Positions 18,509 through 28,006 of a DNA stretch of 64,000 nt are shown in pieces. The stretch is from Candidatus Thiodiazotropha sp. (ex Monitilora ramsayi) (GTDB taxonomy: Bacteria; Pseudomonadota; Gammaproteobacteria; Chromatiales; Chromatiaceae). Within the stretch, counting starts at the first letter, position 1. Each line of letters begins with the position of its first letter. Where the stretch lies: contig JAHXIP010000002.1 of the NCBI GenBank assembly GCA_025655575.1, positions 278,761 through 342,760 on the forward strand. Reading direction: 5' to 3'. The notes under the pieces are model-generated. The model was given only the letters and a program-made list of their open reading frames with translations, was not told the DNA's origin and made no database searches. Both the position numbers and the translations under genes were made by a program.

Positions 18509-19746
18509 GTCATTAACTCACTGAAAGGGATGAATTCGATGGTGTCACCCTGACTGATGGCAGTCATCGCCGGCAAAACGGCCAAACCATTGGCCCAGGC
18601 AACCGAACTAAGCACACCGGAAGAGCGGTTGGCATAGAGCTTCACCACTGCACGACCCTGCTCATCCATCTCCATTTTCGCCCGGGCATATTCGCGCCGT
18701 TTGTCCGTACCGGCCTTTTCGAATGCTGCGATCGCCTTGAATGCCATCGGCATATAGCCCTCTTCCATACCCTGCAGTCGGAGAATGAAAGGTCTGGCGA
18801 ATATGGTAAACGTGGTAAACAGAGAGACAGGATTCCCTGGTGCGCCAAAAAATGGCGTACCATCCACCTGGCCGAAGGCAATCGGTTTGCCCGGACGTAT
18901 GGCGACTTTCCACAGATCCAAAGAGCCCAACTGCTCGACCGCCGGTTTGACATGATCCTCTTCACCCACAGAGACACCACCGGATGCCAAAATCAGATCG
19001 GCTGACTTCGCCCCACGCTTCAGCGCCTCGCATGTTGCCTCCAGGGTATCTTCCACCATACCCAGTTGGATCACTTCGCAACCCATCCGTTTCACAAGAC
19101 CACCAAGCGTGAATTGATTGGAATTATAGATCTGCCCCGGGCCCAGCTCCCCACCCGGCATCACGAGCTCGTCACCACTGGAAAAAACAGCCACCCGCAA
19201 GGGTCGATAGACTGTCAGTGTCGGCACCCCCACAGAGGCGGCCAGCCCAAGATGGTGTGGCGAAAGCCGAGTACCTGCCTTAAGGATTTCCTCTCCCTGC
19301 AGAATATCCTCGCCCGCCCGACGGATATTGGCGCCGGGAACCGATGGCTGTGTCACTGAAACCTGATCACCCTCAACCGTACATACCTCCTGCATGACGA
19401 CGGCATCAGCACCAGGCGGTACAGGGGCGCCGGTAAAGATACGAGCGGCCGTGCCTGACTGGAGTTCGCTACCGGCTGCACCGGCAGGAATTCGCTGGGC
19501 GACACGAAGACTCTCCAGCTTAACCAGATCGCGGGTATTGATGGCATAGCCGTCCATTGCGCTGTTATCCCAGGGCGGCACATCCACTTGGCTATGGACA
19601 GGAACAGCCAGCACCCGACCCAGTGCCTTTTCCAGCGGCAGGGTTTCAGTATCTGTAATCGGTTTGGCCTGTGCCAGGAGAAAACTCAGCGCCTCATCAA
19701 AAGGCTTGAGGCTCTGCTGGTGACTATCACACCCACAATCAGCCAT
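18505..19746 (-). CDS. moeA: Molybdopterin molybdotransferase MoeA
   Basis: The 413-residue protein inserts molybdate into adenylylated molybdopterin. It has the N-terminal MoeA domain (VPPWDNSAMDGYAI, about 60-73), the molybdopterin-binding core with GQIYNSNQFTLGGLVKRMG, ASGGVSVGEEDHVKPAVEQLG (about 254-274) and FFGAPGNPVSLFTTF, and the C-terminal beta-barrel domain. It sits between moaB and moaD; moaB lies 8 bp upstream. Only part of the pathway is here: no moaA, moaC, mogA or mobA nearby. Confidence 0.97.
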   Translation of the reverse strand: MADCGCDSHQQSLKPFDEALSFLLAQAKPITDTETLPLEKALGRVLAVPVHSQVDVPPWDNSAMDGYAINTRDLVKLESLRVAQRIPAGAAGSELQSGTAARIFTGAPVPPGADAVVMQEVCTVEGDQVSVTQPSVPGANIRRAGEDILQGEEILKAGTRLSPHHLGLAASVGVPTLTVYRPLRVAVFSSGDELVMPGGELGPGQIYNSNQFTLGGLVKRMGCEVIQLGMVEDTLEATCEALKRGAKSADLILASGGVSVGEEDHVKPAVEQLGSLDLWKVAIRPGKPIAFGQVDGTPFFGAPGNPVSLFTTFTIFARPFILRLQGMEEGYMPMAFKAIAAFEKAGTDKRREYARAKMEMDEQGRAVVKLYANRSSGVLSSVAWANGLAVLPAMTAISQGDTIEFIPFSELMT

Positions 19747-19754
19747 ATGGACTC

Positions 19755-20285
19755 CTATTTCTCGAGCAAGCGTGGAAACATTTGGGCAAAGTTGCAGGGG
19801 CGGGTGCGCATATCAAGTTGCGCCTTGAGTATATTGTCCCAACCGGTTCGACAGGCACCGGTCGACCCCGGCAGGCAGAAAATCAGCGTTCCGTTGGCCA
19901 GACCGGCAATGGCCCTTGACTGGATGGACGAGGTGCCAATCTCTTCGAGAGAGATGGTCCGGTAGAGTTCACCAAAGCCCTCAATATGTTTATCGAACAA
20001 CGGTTGCAATGCCTCTGGGGTACTGTCCCGACCAGTAATGCCTGTACCACCCGTGGATATCACGACATGCACATCACTATCGGCAATCCAGCGGGAGACA
20101 ACCGCACGCATCTGATAGACATCATCAGGTACGATGGCTTTCTCTACGACTCTGTGACCGGCCTCGGCAGCCCGCTCTTTCAATGTATTACCGGACTTGT
20201 CCGTCTCCTCGGTCCGACTATCGGAAACGGTCAGAACCGCCAAGTTAAGGGGAATGAAATCGCTCTCTGTAAAGTGTCCGGACAT
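19755..20285 (-). CDS. moaB: Molybdenum cofactor biosynthesis protein MoaB
   Basis: The 176-residue protein has the MoaB/Mog molybdopterin-binding fold: LAVLTVSDSRTEETDKSGNTLKERA, VISTGGTGITGRDSTPEAL (about 85-103) and LIFCLPGSTGACRTGWDNIL. In enzymes of this family it adenylylates molybdopterin or binds it; the E. coli MoaB assignment is less certain than MogA. The SGG/TGG region and PGSTGA segment are the usual signatures. It is first in the moaB-moeA-moaD-moaE cluster and 23 bp downstream of the PfkB-kinase gene, which might place the cluster at the end of the gcv transcript. Confidence 0.93.
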   Translation of the reverse strand: MSGHFTESDFIPLNLAVLTVSDSRTEETDKSGNTLKERAAEAGHRVVEKAIVPDDVYQMRAVVSRWIADSDVHVVISTGGTGITGRDSTPEALQPLFDKHIEGFGELYRTISLEEIGTSSIQSRAIAGLANGTLIFCLPGSTGACRTGWDNILKAQLDMRTRPCNFAQMFPRLLEK

Positions 20286-20307
20286 ATGTATTCAGCCATC
20301 AGTGAGG

Positions 20308-21240
20308 TTAAAAACGGTAATCAAAGGCCTGTTCAAAACGGTGGGCAAAGGCCTCTTTTGAGACAAAATGGTTCTGTGTGCCAGCCTGCTCGATTTTGAT
20401 TGCACCCATCAAGGCCGCAATACGGCCAGTCGTATCCCAATCCATTCCGCTCATCAGACCGAACAGAAGGCCCGCACGGTAGGCATCACCACAACCCGTG
20501 GGATCAATCAATGCCTTGGCTTGCGCCACGGGAATCTCATAACGCTTGTCCCGGGTAATGATTTCGGATCCCTCACCGCCACGGGTAACAATAACCGCCT
20601 CAACTCTTTCCGCCAGCTGCTTGAGACTCAAGCCGGTGCGCTCTGTCATCAACTTTGCTTCATAGTCATTGAAGGCAAGCCAGTTGGCCTGATCAGCAAA
20701 CTTCAGCAGACTATCGCCATCAAACATAGGCATGCCTTGACCGGGGTCAAAAATGAATGGCACCCCCGAGTCGGCAAACTGCTCTGCATGGTCGATCATC
20801 CCCTGTCTGCCATCGGGTGAAACCATACCCAGACTACAACCATCTATTTTTGAGACATCGATGTCGTGAGCCTGGTTCATGGCCCCGGGATGAAAGGCCG
20901 TGATCTGATTATCGTCCTTGTCTGTGGTGATATAGGCCTGTGCCGTATAGCTGCCAGGGATAACACGTAAATGTTCGCGACTCACACCGCACTCATCCAT
21001 CCACTTCGCATAGGGTGCAAAGTCCTCACCGATGGTACCCACAGGCTTGCCGTTTCCACCCAGCATATTGAGATTGTATGCAATATTCCCGGCACAACCA
21101 CCGAACTCACGACGCATATCAGGCACCAGAAATGAGACATTCAGGATATGTACCTGCTCAGGAAGAATATGGTTCTTGAAGTGGTCATGAAAGACCATGA
21201 TGGTATCGAAGGCGAAGGACCCGCATATCAGAGCCGACAT
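20308..21240 (-). CDS. PfkB-family carbohydrate/adenosine kinase
   Basis: The 310-residue kinase opens with SALICGSFAFDTIMVF and has the first PfkB signature GGCAGNIAYNLNMLG (about 47-61). The second signature, DPTGCGDAYRAGLLFGL (about 247-263), carries the catalytic aspartate and anion hole. The family includes adenosine, ribo- and fructokinases; the GGCAGNIA form resembles a group annotated as adenosine kinase, but the substrate cannot be fixed from the sequence. It lies 97 bp downstream of gcvPB on the same strand, so it may be part of the glycine-riboswitch-controlled operon, and 23 bp upstream of moaB. Confidence 0.85.
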   Translation of the reverse strand: MSALICGSFAFDTIMVFHDHFKNHILPEQVHILNVSFLVPDMRREFGGCAGNIAYNLNMLGGNGKPVGTIGEDFAPYAKWMDECGVSREHLRVIPGSYTAQAYITTDKDDNQITAFHPGAMNQAHDIDVSKIDGCSLGMVSPDGRQGMIDHAEQFADSGVPFIFDPGQGMPMFDGDSLLKFADQANWLAFNDYEAKLMTERTGLSLKQLAERVEAVIVTRGGEGSEIITRDKRYEIPVAQAKALIDPTGCGDAYRAGLLFGLMSGMDWDTTGRIAALMGAIKIEQAGTQNHFVSKEAFAHRFEQAFDYRF

Positions 21241-21337
21241 ATAAAAACCTCTTTGTCGTTGCTTCTATTCAGTTCAGAAATAGGTTGCCATTCAATACGA
21301 ACGACATTTGAGAGTGGAGATAGGAACCTACTGATTT

Positions 21338-22801
21338 CTATTCAGGTTGGGCGTTGCGATCGTTCTTCCAGGCCAAGTCGAGCTCACGGGCGGCACGCAC
21401 ATCATCCAGACGCCGCACGGGCATGGTATGTGGCGCCTGCTTGACCAGGTCGGGCTGGGTCTCAGCCTCCTGCTTGATGGTCCGCATGATCTCGACAAAG
21501 CCGTCGAGATCCTCTTTGGCTTCCGTCTCAGTGGGCTCCACCAGCAGGCACTCCGGCACCAGCAAGGGAAAGTAGGTAGTCGGTGCATGTACCCCGTAGT
21601 CCAGCATCCGCTTGGCAAAGTCCATGGTATTGACACCGAGTTCCTTGGCCTGTTTTTTCAGCGTCAGAATGAACTCATGGCTGGCGCGACGTTCAGGATA
21701 GGCGGCATCGAAACCGACTTCCATCAGGCGTTTCAGCAGGTAGTTGGCATTCAGTGAGGAGAATTCCGCGACACGATGCATACCATCTCGACCCAGCAGT
21801 CTGGCATAGACATAGGCCCGTAGCAGGACACCGGCGTTACCGGCAAAGGCAGACAAACGACCGATGCTATCCGGTCGCTCTTTCTCGGTCAGCCAAACAT
21901 AGTCCGTACCATCATAATCGACCATCGGCACCGGCAGATAAGGCGCCAGTCGCTGGCTCACACCCACAGGTCCGGCACCCGGCCCACCACCACCATGGGG
22001 AGTGGAGAAGGTCTTGTGCAAATTCATATGAATGACATCAAATCCCATGTCGCCGGGTCTTACCTTTCCGAGGATGGCATTCAGATTAGCCCCGTCGTAG
22101 TAGAGTAAGCCGCCGGCTTCGTGGACGAGACCGGCGATCTCTTTGATGCGTCGCTCGAACACCCCAACAGTAGAAGGATTTGTCAACATGATGCCGGCAG
22201 TTTGTGGTCCCAGCGCCTGCTTCAGTGCATCCAGGTCGATATCTCCATCCCGGCCGGTGGGAATCTCACGAGCCTTGTAACCACACATGACGGCAGAGGC
22301 CGGGTTGGTGCCATGTGCCGCATCGGGCACCAGGATCTCACTTCGAGCGGTATCGCCTCGCGCATCGTGATAAGCGCGAATCATCGCCACACCGGCAAAT
22401 TCACCCTGGGCACCGGCGGCCGGCGAGAGAGAAACATCGTGCATACCGGTGACATGCTTGAGGATCTCCTGCAGATCGTACATGCAGGCCATGAACCCCT
22501 GGCTGTGTGTATCAGGCGCCAGCGGATGGCGGGAGAGAAAACCCGGCAGGCTGGCCAATGAGTTGCAGGCCCGCGGATTGTACTTCATGGTACAGGAGCC
22601 CAATGGGTAAAAGTGGGTATCGATGGAGAAATTCTTCTGCGACAGGCGAGTATAGTGGCGCACAGCCTGCATCTCAGAAACCTCAGGCAATCCTGCGGGA
22701 CGCTTTCTTAACAGTGCATCGGGAATATCAGACAGCTCCGCCATCTCCGGATTTGTCTGGGCTGTAGCCCGGCGGCCAGTTCGTGAATGCTCGTAGATCA
22801 T
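21338..22801 (-). CDS. gcvPB: Glycine dehydrogenase (decarboxylating) subunit 2
   Basis: The 487-residue subunit carries the PLP-binding lysine of the glycine-decarboxylase P-protein in the [25 protein letters not shown] motif (about 257-281). Other P-protein blocks are [32 protein letters not shown] and [19 protein letters not shown]-protein is split here into PA and PB, which together form the heterotetramer that decarboxylates glycine and loads the aminomethyl group onto GcvH. It follows gcvPA by 80 bp in the gcvT-H-PA-PB operon. Split P-protein is the state of many non-enteric bacteria; E. coli has a single 957-residue chain. Confidence 0.97.
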   Translation of the reverse strand: MIYEHSRTGRRATAQTNPEMAELSDIPDALLRKRPAGLPEVSEMQAVRHYTRLSQKNFSIDTHFYPLGSCTMKYNPRACNSLASLPGFLSRHPLAPDTHSQGFMACMYDLQEILKHVTGMHDVSLSPAAGAQGEFAGVAMIRAYHDARGDTARSEILVPDAAHGTNPASAVMCGYKAREIPTGRDGDIDLDALKQALGPQTAGIMLTNPSTVGVFERRIKEIAGLVHEAGGLLYYDGANLNAILGKVRPGDMGFDVIHMNLHKTFSTPHGGGGPGAGPVGVSQRLAPYLPVPMVDYDGTDYVWLTEKERPDSIGRLSAFAGNAGVLLRAYVYARLLGRDGMHRVAEFSSLNANYLLKRLMEVGFDAAYPERRASHEFILTLKKQAKELGVNTMDFAKRMLDYGVHAPTTYFPLLVPECLLVEPTETEAKEDLDGFVEIMRTIKQEAETQPDLVKQAPHTMPVRRLDDVRAARELDLAWKNDRNAQPE

Positions 22802-22881
22802 CTCTATCCCGTATCGACCGCTGAAATTCCGGTCTTGTGTTTCATTTCGTTATGATGCTTGGCGGAAAATATGCACCCGTC

Positions 22882-24279
22882 TCACCAATCCGGTTTAAGC
22901 TGGCAGGGTGTCTGCACCTGTGCAGCAATGACCCGCTCGAGCTTACTCCGGTATTGCTCTAAATCCTCTTCGCCACGCATTTCGGTAGCACATACCAAAA
23001 TGGCATTTTCAAGCTCCGGATAGTCATCGCTCAAATCGAACCCGCCCAATACATTGTGTGCAGCTAAGGCTTTTAGGGCATCTTTCGCAGCTAATGGCAG
23101 CTTCAGTACCCGCTCGTGAAAAAACGGCCCATCGAAGACAGATTCCACCTGGGGAAGGCTGCAGAGTGCCTGTGACAGCTTTTCGGTATTCCCATGACAG
23201 GCTGCTGCCATATGCTGCAAACCTTCACCGCCCATGATTGCCATGTGAATAGTCGCCGCAGTCACCATCAATCCCTGGTTGGTGCAGATATTCGAGGTCG
23301 CCTTGGAGCGGCGGATATGCTGTTCGCGCGCCTGTAGGGTCAGCGCATAGCCGGGCTTGCCGTCCAGGTCCACCGTCTTACCGATAATGCGTCCCGGCAT
23401 CTGGCGCACCAGCTTTTGCCGACAGCAGAGAAAACCGAAATAGGGCCCGCCGGAAGCCAATGGAGCACCCATCGGTTGACCTTCACCACAGCAGATATCG
23501 GCGCCATTTTCTCCCCATTCACCCGCTGGCTTTAGGATGGACATGGCAAGCGGGTTCACCACCGCGATCGCCAGCATGTCGTTTGTATGCGCCCACTCGG
23601 TCAGCTCATCCACATTTTCCAGCACCCCGAAAAAGTTGGGTTGAGGAATAACCAACGCGGCGAAGTCCTCACCGGTGTACTGTTCAAGCACTGACGTATC
23701 GATCTGACCTGTCTTGCTGTCATAGCCGACCTCGACCAGTTCTATCCCCTGATTGCGTACGATACTGTGTGTCACTCTGCGATAAAGGGGATGCAAGGTG
23801 CGAGGCACCAGGATACGACCCGACTTCGACTTGCGATTGGCGCGTACCGCCATCAGCACCGCTTCCGCCAGTGCCGAGGCACCGTCATAGAGCGAGGCGT
23901 TCGAGACATCCATACCGGTCAAGGCCGTCATCATCGACTGGTACTCATAAAGCAGCTGCAAAGTACCCTGGCTTGCCTCGGCCTGATACGGGGTATAGGC
24001 CGTATAAAACTCACCACGGGTCGTCAACTGCCAAACGGCTGCCGGGATGTGGTGATCGTATGCACCAGCACCGAGAAAACAGAGTGGCTGCCCATCTTCT
24101 CGGGCACGCGTTTGCATTAACCGGGAGACTTCCATCTCAGGCATGCCTGCCGGAACGGCCTTCAACTCGTCACAACGTAGTTCATCAGGAATCTCGTCGA
24201 ACAGTGTATCGATGCTATCGACACCGATAACTGCGAGCATCTCCTGAATATCATCTTCAGTATGGGGAATGAATGGCAT
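22882..24279 (-). CDS. gcvPA: Glycine dehydrogenase (decarboxylating) subunit 1
   Basis: The 465-residue subunit corresponds to the N-terminal half of the single-chain P-protein. It shows [17 protein letters not shown] at the start, [41 protein letters not shown] (about 67-107), and [15 protein letters not shown]. It lacks the PLP lysine, which is in subunit 2. It follows gcvH by 14 bp and precedes gcvPB by 80 bp. Length is normal for GcvPA (about 440-470). Confidence 0.97.
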   Translation of the reverse strand: MPFIPHTEDDIQEMLAVIGVDSIDTLFDEIPDELRCDELKAVPAGMPEMEVSRLMQTRAREDGQPLCFLGAGAYDHHIPAAVWQLTTRGEFYTAYTPYQAEASQGTLQLLYEYQSMMTALTGMDVSNASLYDGASALAEAVLMAVRANRKSKSGRILVPRTLHPLYRRVTHSIVRNQGIELVEVGYDSKTGQIDTSVLEQYTGEDFAALVIPQPNFFGVLENVDELTEWAHTNDMLAIAVVNPLAMSILKPAGEWGENGADICCGEGQPMGAPLASGGPYFGFLCCRQKLVRQMPGRIIGKTVDLDGKPGYALTLQAREQHIRRSKATSNICTNQGLMVTAATIHMAIMGGEGLQHMAAACHGNTEKLSQALCSLPQVESVFDGPFFHERVLKLPLAAKDALKALAAHNVLGGFDLSDDYPELENAILVCATEMRGEEDLEQYRSKLERVIAAQVQTPCQLKPDW

Positions 24280-24293
24280 GACCGTCTCTTTGT

Positions 24294-24689
24294 TTAGTGG
24301 TCTTCCTCGGCAACCAGCGCATCGTAAGCGTCAGCATCCAGCAGGCTGTCTAATTCACCGGCATCATCGAGTTTGACTTTGAACATCCAGCCGTTGCCGA
24401 ATGCATCTTCATTGATCGTTTCGGGGGCATCATCAAGTGACTCATTAACTTCGATGACTTCGCCAGTGACCGGACTGTAGACGTCAGAGGCAGCTTTCAC
24501 TGACTCGACCACCGCACAATCACCACCCGCCTCTACATTTGTGCCAACTTCCGGCAGGTCGACGAAAACCAGGTCGCCCAATAACTCTTGGGCATGTTCA
24601 GAAATACCGATGGTGGCGGTACCATCACCTTCATCTCTGAGCCATTCGTGGGACTTGGCATAACGGAGTTCCTTAGGTGTGTCACTCAT
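24294..24689 (-). CDS. gcvH: Glycine cleavage system H protein
   Basis: The 131-residue lipoyl carrier shuttles the aminomethyl group between the P, T and L proteins. It has the lipoyl-lysine loop [20 protein letters not shown] (modified Lys in ESVKAAS, about 66) and [12 protein letters not shown] at the N terminus. The track start at 24710 adds seven residues, but the ATG at 24689 follows AGGA at good spacing and gives the family length, so it is used. It lies between gcvT and gcvPA in the riboswitch-controlled operon, 85 bp downstream of gcvT. Confidence 0.97.
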   Translation of the reverse strand: MSDTPKELRYAKSHEWLRDEGDGTATIGISEHAQELLGDLVFVDLPEVGTNVEAGGDCAVVESVKAASDVYSPVTGEVIEVNESLDDAPETINEDAFGNGWMFKVKLDDAGELDSLLDADAYDALVAEEDH

Positions 24690-24774
24690 GATCTTGATCC
24701 TGTCTGTCAATAGGTTGGTTGATGGACGTCGTATTCAGGCCCGTCATTATATCTCTTCACGATGGCAATAAGTG

Positions 24775-25863
24775 CTAACTCAGCTGAGACTTGCCATGGC
24801 GCACGAAAGGCGGTTTCACTACCTGGGCAGAGACACGCTTGCCGCGAATCTCAACCTCGCATGTCTCACCGATTCCGGGTTTGACCCGTGCGAATGCAAT
24901 GGAACGTTCCAGTGTCGGCGCAAAACCACCTGAGGTAATCTCGCCGACCGGCTCATCACCGTCAAATAATTTCAAATGGTTACGCAGCACCCCCCGACCG
25001 GTCAAGACCAGACCGATGAATCGTTGCTTTTCCGGGTCTTTACGCTGAGCCTGCAGTACGCTTCGCCCTATGAAGTCCCTGTCTTCAGGCTCCCAGGCGA
25101 TTGTCCACCCAAGTCCGGACTCCAGTGGGGACGTCTCTTCGTCCATGTCGGCACCATAGAGATTCATACCGGCCTCCAGGCGCAGGGTATCCCGTGCACC
25201 AAGCCCACAGGGGGCGACCCCCGCATCAGTCAGGCTTTTCCAAAACGACTCTGCCTGATCCCCCGGCAGCATGATCTCAAAACCATCCTCACCGGTATAG
25301 CCGGTTCGGGCAAGAAACCAATCGCCATCCATTACTGCATTGAAAGGTTTGAGTTCCGCACCCGCTTTTTGCAACGTCTCGGACATCCGGGACAAGGCCT
25401 TAGTTCGCGCATTGGGACCCTGTACAGCGATCATCGCCAGGTCACGCCGGGGTGTGATCGTCAGGTCATAACCTGTTGTCTGCTTCTCCAGCCAGGCCAG
25501 GTCTTTCTCGGTGGTACCCGCATTGACCACCATGCGAAACCAGTCATCGTTTAAATAGTAAACGATCAGATCATCCACCACGCCCCCCTGCTCGTTGAGC
25601 ATGCAGGAGTAGAGCGCCTTGCCCGTGGTCTTCAACTTGTCCACATCATTGGCGAGCAGATGGCGCAGATAGGGCTTCGCCTGAGGCCCCTTGAGATCCA
25701 CTACCGTCATATGAGAGACATCGAACATACCGGCATCCCGGCGAACCTGGTGATGTTCCTCCAGTTGGGAACCGTAATGAAGGGGCATATCCCAGCCGCC
25801 AAAGGGTACCATTTTGCCCCCCATGGACTTGTGGGTCTCGTATAGAACGGTCTGTTTTTCCAT
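24775..25863 (-). CDS. gcvT: Aminomethyltransferase (glycine cleavage T protein)
   Basis: The 362-residue T protein transfers the methylene group from aminomethyl-GcvH to tetrahydrofolate, releasing ammonia. Characteristic blocks are [34 protein letters not shown], the folate-site [24 protein letters not shown] and [18 protein letters not shown]. The track start (25881) is displaced in favour of the ATG at 25863, which follows GGAG by seven bases. It is the first gene of gcvT-H-PA-PB and its leader carries two glycine aptamers and a terminator, so it should be induced by glycine. Confidence 0.97.
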   Translation of the reverse strand: MEKQTVLYETHKSMGGKMVPFGGWDMPLHYGSQLEEHHQVRRDAGMFDVSHMTVVDLKGPQAKPYLRHLLANDVDKLKTTGKALYSCMLNEQGGVVDDLIVYYLNDDWFRMVVNAGTTEKDLAWLEKQTTGYDLTITPRRDLAMIAVQGPNARTKALSRMSETLQKAGAELKPFNAVMDGDWFLARTGYTGEDGFEIMLPGDQAESFWKSLTDAGVAPCGLGARDTLRLEAGMNLYGADMDEETSPLESGLGWTIAWEPEDRDFIGRSVLQAQRKDPEKQRFIGLVLTGRGVLRNHLKLFDGDEPVGEITSGGFAPTLERSIAFARVKPGIGETCEVEIRGKRVSAQVVKPPFVRHGKSQLS

Positions 25864-25885
25864 CGCTGGCTCCGGGCTCAAAACG

Positions 25886-25922
25886 CAAAAAGGCGGCGCA
25901 AGGGGAATTCCCCTGCGCCGCC
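25886..25922 (-). terminator. Riboswitch expression-platform terminator upstream of gcvT
   Basis: ggcggcgca/tgcgccgcc plus gggg/cccc form a 13-bp stem with one bulged base and an AATT loop, followed on the minus strand by TTTTTGCG. It is 23 bp upstream of the gcvT start and directly 3' of the second glycine aptamer. Glycine binding would be expected to prevent its formation (an ON switch), as in known gcvT riboswitches. Confidence 0.85.
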
Positions 25923-26112
25923 CCTCTGTCCAAAACCTGAGAGTTTGGCGCTGTGCAAATAGCGCCTGCCCCGTCGGTGGGTGTGGTTACACCGCTCTCC
26001 AGAGTCGACCTAAGTCCAAAAGCATGAACTTACCCCCACGGTCCTTTTGCCTGAGCGATTCCGGGCGGAATTGCGCCTTCGGCGTCGGTACTGAACCGAT
26101 CTCTCCCACGAG
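25921..26112 (-). ncRNA. Tandem glycine riboswitch (two aptamers)
   Basis: The leader contains two gcvT-type aptamers. Aptamer I (about 26033-26112) has the GGGAGAGA P1 strand, CGCCGAAGGCGCAA, and CGCTCAGGCAAAAGGACCG; aptamer II (about 25921-26006) has CTCTGGAGAGCGG, CACCGACGGGGCAGGCGC, and AAACTCTCAGGTTTTGGACAGAG. The conserved glycine-binding GGCAAAAGGACCG and AGGTTTTGGACAGAG-type junction segments are both intact. Glycine binding controls expression of the downstream gcvT operon through the adjacent terminator. The two-aptamer arrangement is the common form; the boundaries given here are approximate. Confidence 0.93.
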
Positions 26113-26129
26113 GGCTGGGTCGAGCCGAG

Positions 26130-26158
26130 ACTATACCCTGCCCTCCCAAGATTGCCAA
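26130..26158 (-). promoter_or_regulatory. Sigma-70-type promoter for the glycine riboswitch/gcv operon
   Basis: On the minus strand TTGGCA (-35) and TATAGT (-10) are separated by 17 bases. The predicted transcription start falls near 26123, just before the first riboswitch aptamer. The spacing and match to consensus are good. Confidence 0.7.
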
Positions 26159-26183
26159 TGCAGAAAAACCTTACTTTCTCTGA

Positions 26184-27788
26184 TTATCTCTGGTCATCGA
26201 CAACTACGACCGCATCTGCCGTCAGGCTGTCTGTCCCACACTGCCCGCTGACACCGATCTCCTGTCCCGCCTCCAGAACACCGCCAGGTGAAACATCGAC
26301 CGTGGTGTTTGTGATCGTGACACTAGTGACAGTTGCGTCCGGACTCAGCAGCACAGTTAAATCACCTGCTACACCACAAGGCGTGGTTCCCGCCTCGGGT
26401 ATCAGTGTAAAGCCGCCTGTGACCAAACCACCAATCGTTCCTGCAGCGGCTACCCTGCCATCCATGTCGGTATCGACGATGACAACTGCAGCTTTGAGGG
26501 GATCGGATGGGGATAACTGCACACCATCCACTTTAAGCGCTCGCGGCACCAGAATGGCGGCATAGTCGAGAATCTCCCCATCCTTGGAAAGAATACGCGT
26601 ACCGTTGTAGCCGGTAGGATTCTGCAGATCCACAGTGGCAATATCCGGCGTGTGCATGGTAAAGCCGTTTATGTCAGCATCGGTGGCGGCTGTACCATAG
26701 GCCTGACTGAACACACCCATCTCAACAGCCAACCCATCCAGTGCAAGTCGTGGACGGTGATCGGTGACCACTCCACCTTGGTCGTCAATCAGAAGAGTTC
26801 CATCAGGCAACACCAAGGCGGTATCAAGACAATCCACATCATCCGTATACGGTTGGGAGGCCGCATCAAAAGCCGTATCCCAAATCCGGCAGAGATCGCT
26901 ACCCGGCAGCGACGACGTCGGGATGTCCGGTATCTCATCATTGATCACCAGGGTACGCACCAAACCAACCACCGCTGCAGACTGACCCAGGTTGCCTTCC
27001 AATAGCAGATCAAATAACGGGGCCGCATCACCACCGAGCGTTACGTTGTCAAAGAAGGCCGAATCCGCTCCCAAACTGACTGTTACACAATCCCGGCCGT
27101 TCGCTTGATGCGATGGAAGCGCACCACACAGCAACAGGCTTTGATCTGTAGCGTTGATGTCTTCAATCACACCCTCTACCCGTACCAGCTTGCCGCTGAA
27201 ACTCTTATTGATCACATCGACGAAGACCACCGGGCGAAAATTATAGGTGGTCTTGCTACCTGTCTGCACGATATGAATAGAGTTTCCGGCATCCATGTCG
27301 AGCTGAAGCGTGACAGATGCACCGGGCGCCACCGTAAAGCAGTTCCTCGCCAGCAGGTCGAGCTTTCCGTTACCAGGCAACTTGGGGAAATAGCTGGAAC
27401 CATCTGCTGCCAGTACCAGCTCCAGTCCGTCAGGATTGGTCAGCGTGAGCCTGACCTTGCAATAAGTACCAACCGGTACATCATCACGGAAAGTGAAGGG
27501 CACGGATTCATTACGCAATCGCAGTAAATCCACTGTCTCTGCAGGCCCGTCAAACAAAGCTGCTTTACCACCATCACCGCCAATCAACTCCACGCGTTCG
27601 ATGGTTGCATTGATCGCAGAGAAAAGAGCGGGATCGGCTGGCGCATCGGTCAACATGATGCCAACAGAACCCGTCTTACCCGAGGTGGCCGTTGAAGAGG
27701 AAGAACCGCCACCACCGCAGGCGGTCAACAGGGTGAAGAGAAACAGCATCAAGGGCAGTGCGGCCCAAGTCAGGGGGCGTTTCAACAT
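26184..27788 (-). CDS. DUF4382-domain lipoprotein
   Basis: The 534-residue protein has a lipoprotein signal peptide with lipobox LLTACGGGGSSSS (Cys about 24). A DUF4382 domain follows (about 38-175), beginning GSVGIMLTDAPADPALFSAINATIERVELIGG. The remaining C-terminal region repeats beta-rich segments that read like small beta-barrel or nucleic-acid-binding-like folds (FSGKLVRVEGVIEDINATDQSLLL). It is probably an outer-membrane or periplasmic lipoprotein of unknown function. It stands alone; the promoter of the gcv operon lies 26 bp past its stop, with no obvious terminator between, so read-through into the riboswitch leader is conceivable. The glycine/serine-rich stretch after the Cys is a flexible tether. 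Confidence 0.85.
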   Translation of the reverse strand: MLKRPLTWAALPLMLFLFTLLTACGGGGSSSSTATSGKTGSVGIMLTDAPADPALFSAINATIERVELIGGDGGKAALFDGPAETVDLLRLRNESVPFTFRDDVPVGTYCKVRLTLTNPDGLELVLAADGSSYFPKLPGNGKLDLLARNCFTVAPGASVTLQLDMDAGNSIHIVQTGSKTTYNFRPVVFVDVINKSFSGKLVRVEGVIEDINATDQSLLLCGALPSHQANGRDCVTVSLGADSAFFDNVTLGGDAAPLFDLLLEGNLGQSAAVVGLVRTLVINDEIPDIPTSSLPGSDLCRIWDTAFDAASQPYTDDVDCLDTALVLPDGTLLIDDQGGVVTDHRPRLALDGLAVEMGVFSQAYGTAATDADINGFTMHTPDIATVDLQNPTGYNGTRILSKDGEILDYAAILVPRALKVDGVQLSPSDPLKAAVVIVDTDMDGRVAAAGTIGGLVTGGFTLIPEAGTTPCGVAGDLTVLLSPDATVTSVTITNTTVDVSPGGVLEAGQEIGVSGQCGTDSLTADAVVVVDDQR

Positions 27789-28006
27789 AGCGAACTCTCC
27801 TCAGGGTATTTTTATCTGTATAGCATCCCAATATATGCCACGTCAGGCAGCCGGAGGAACGCCATATCTGTGAAAGATTGCAATACCCATCACGAAAGGA
27901 TTAAAAAAAATCACTGGCCAGATAGCCTGTGATCAGGCTAACCACAGGCTAAACGCATGCTTTTAGACGGGACACCTAACTCAGGCAGCGCCCCAATCTG
28001 ATGAAT

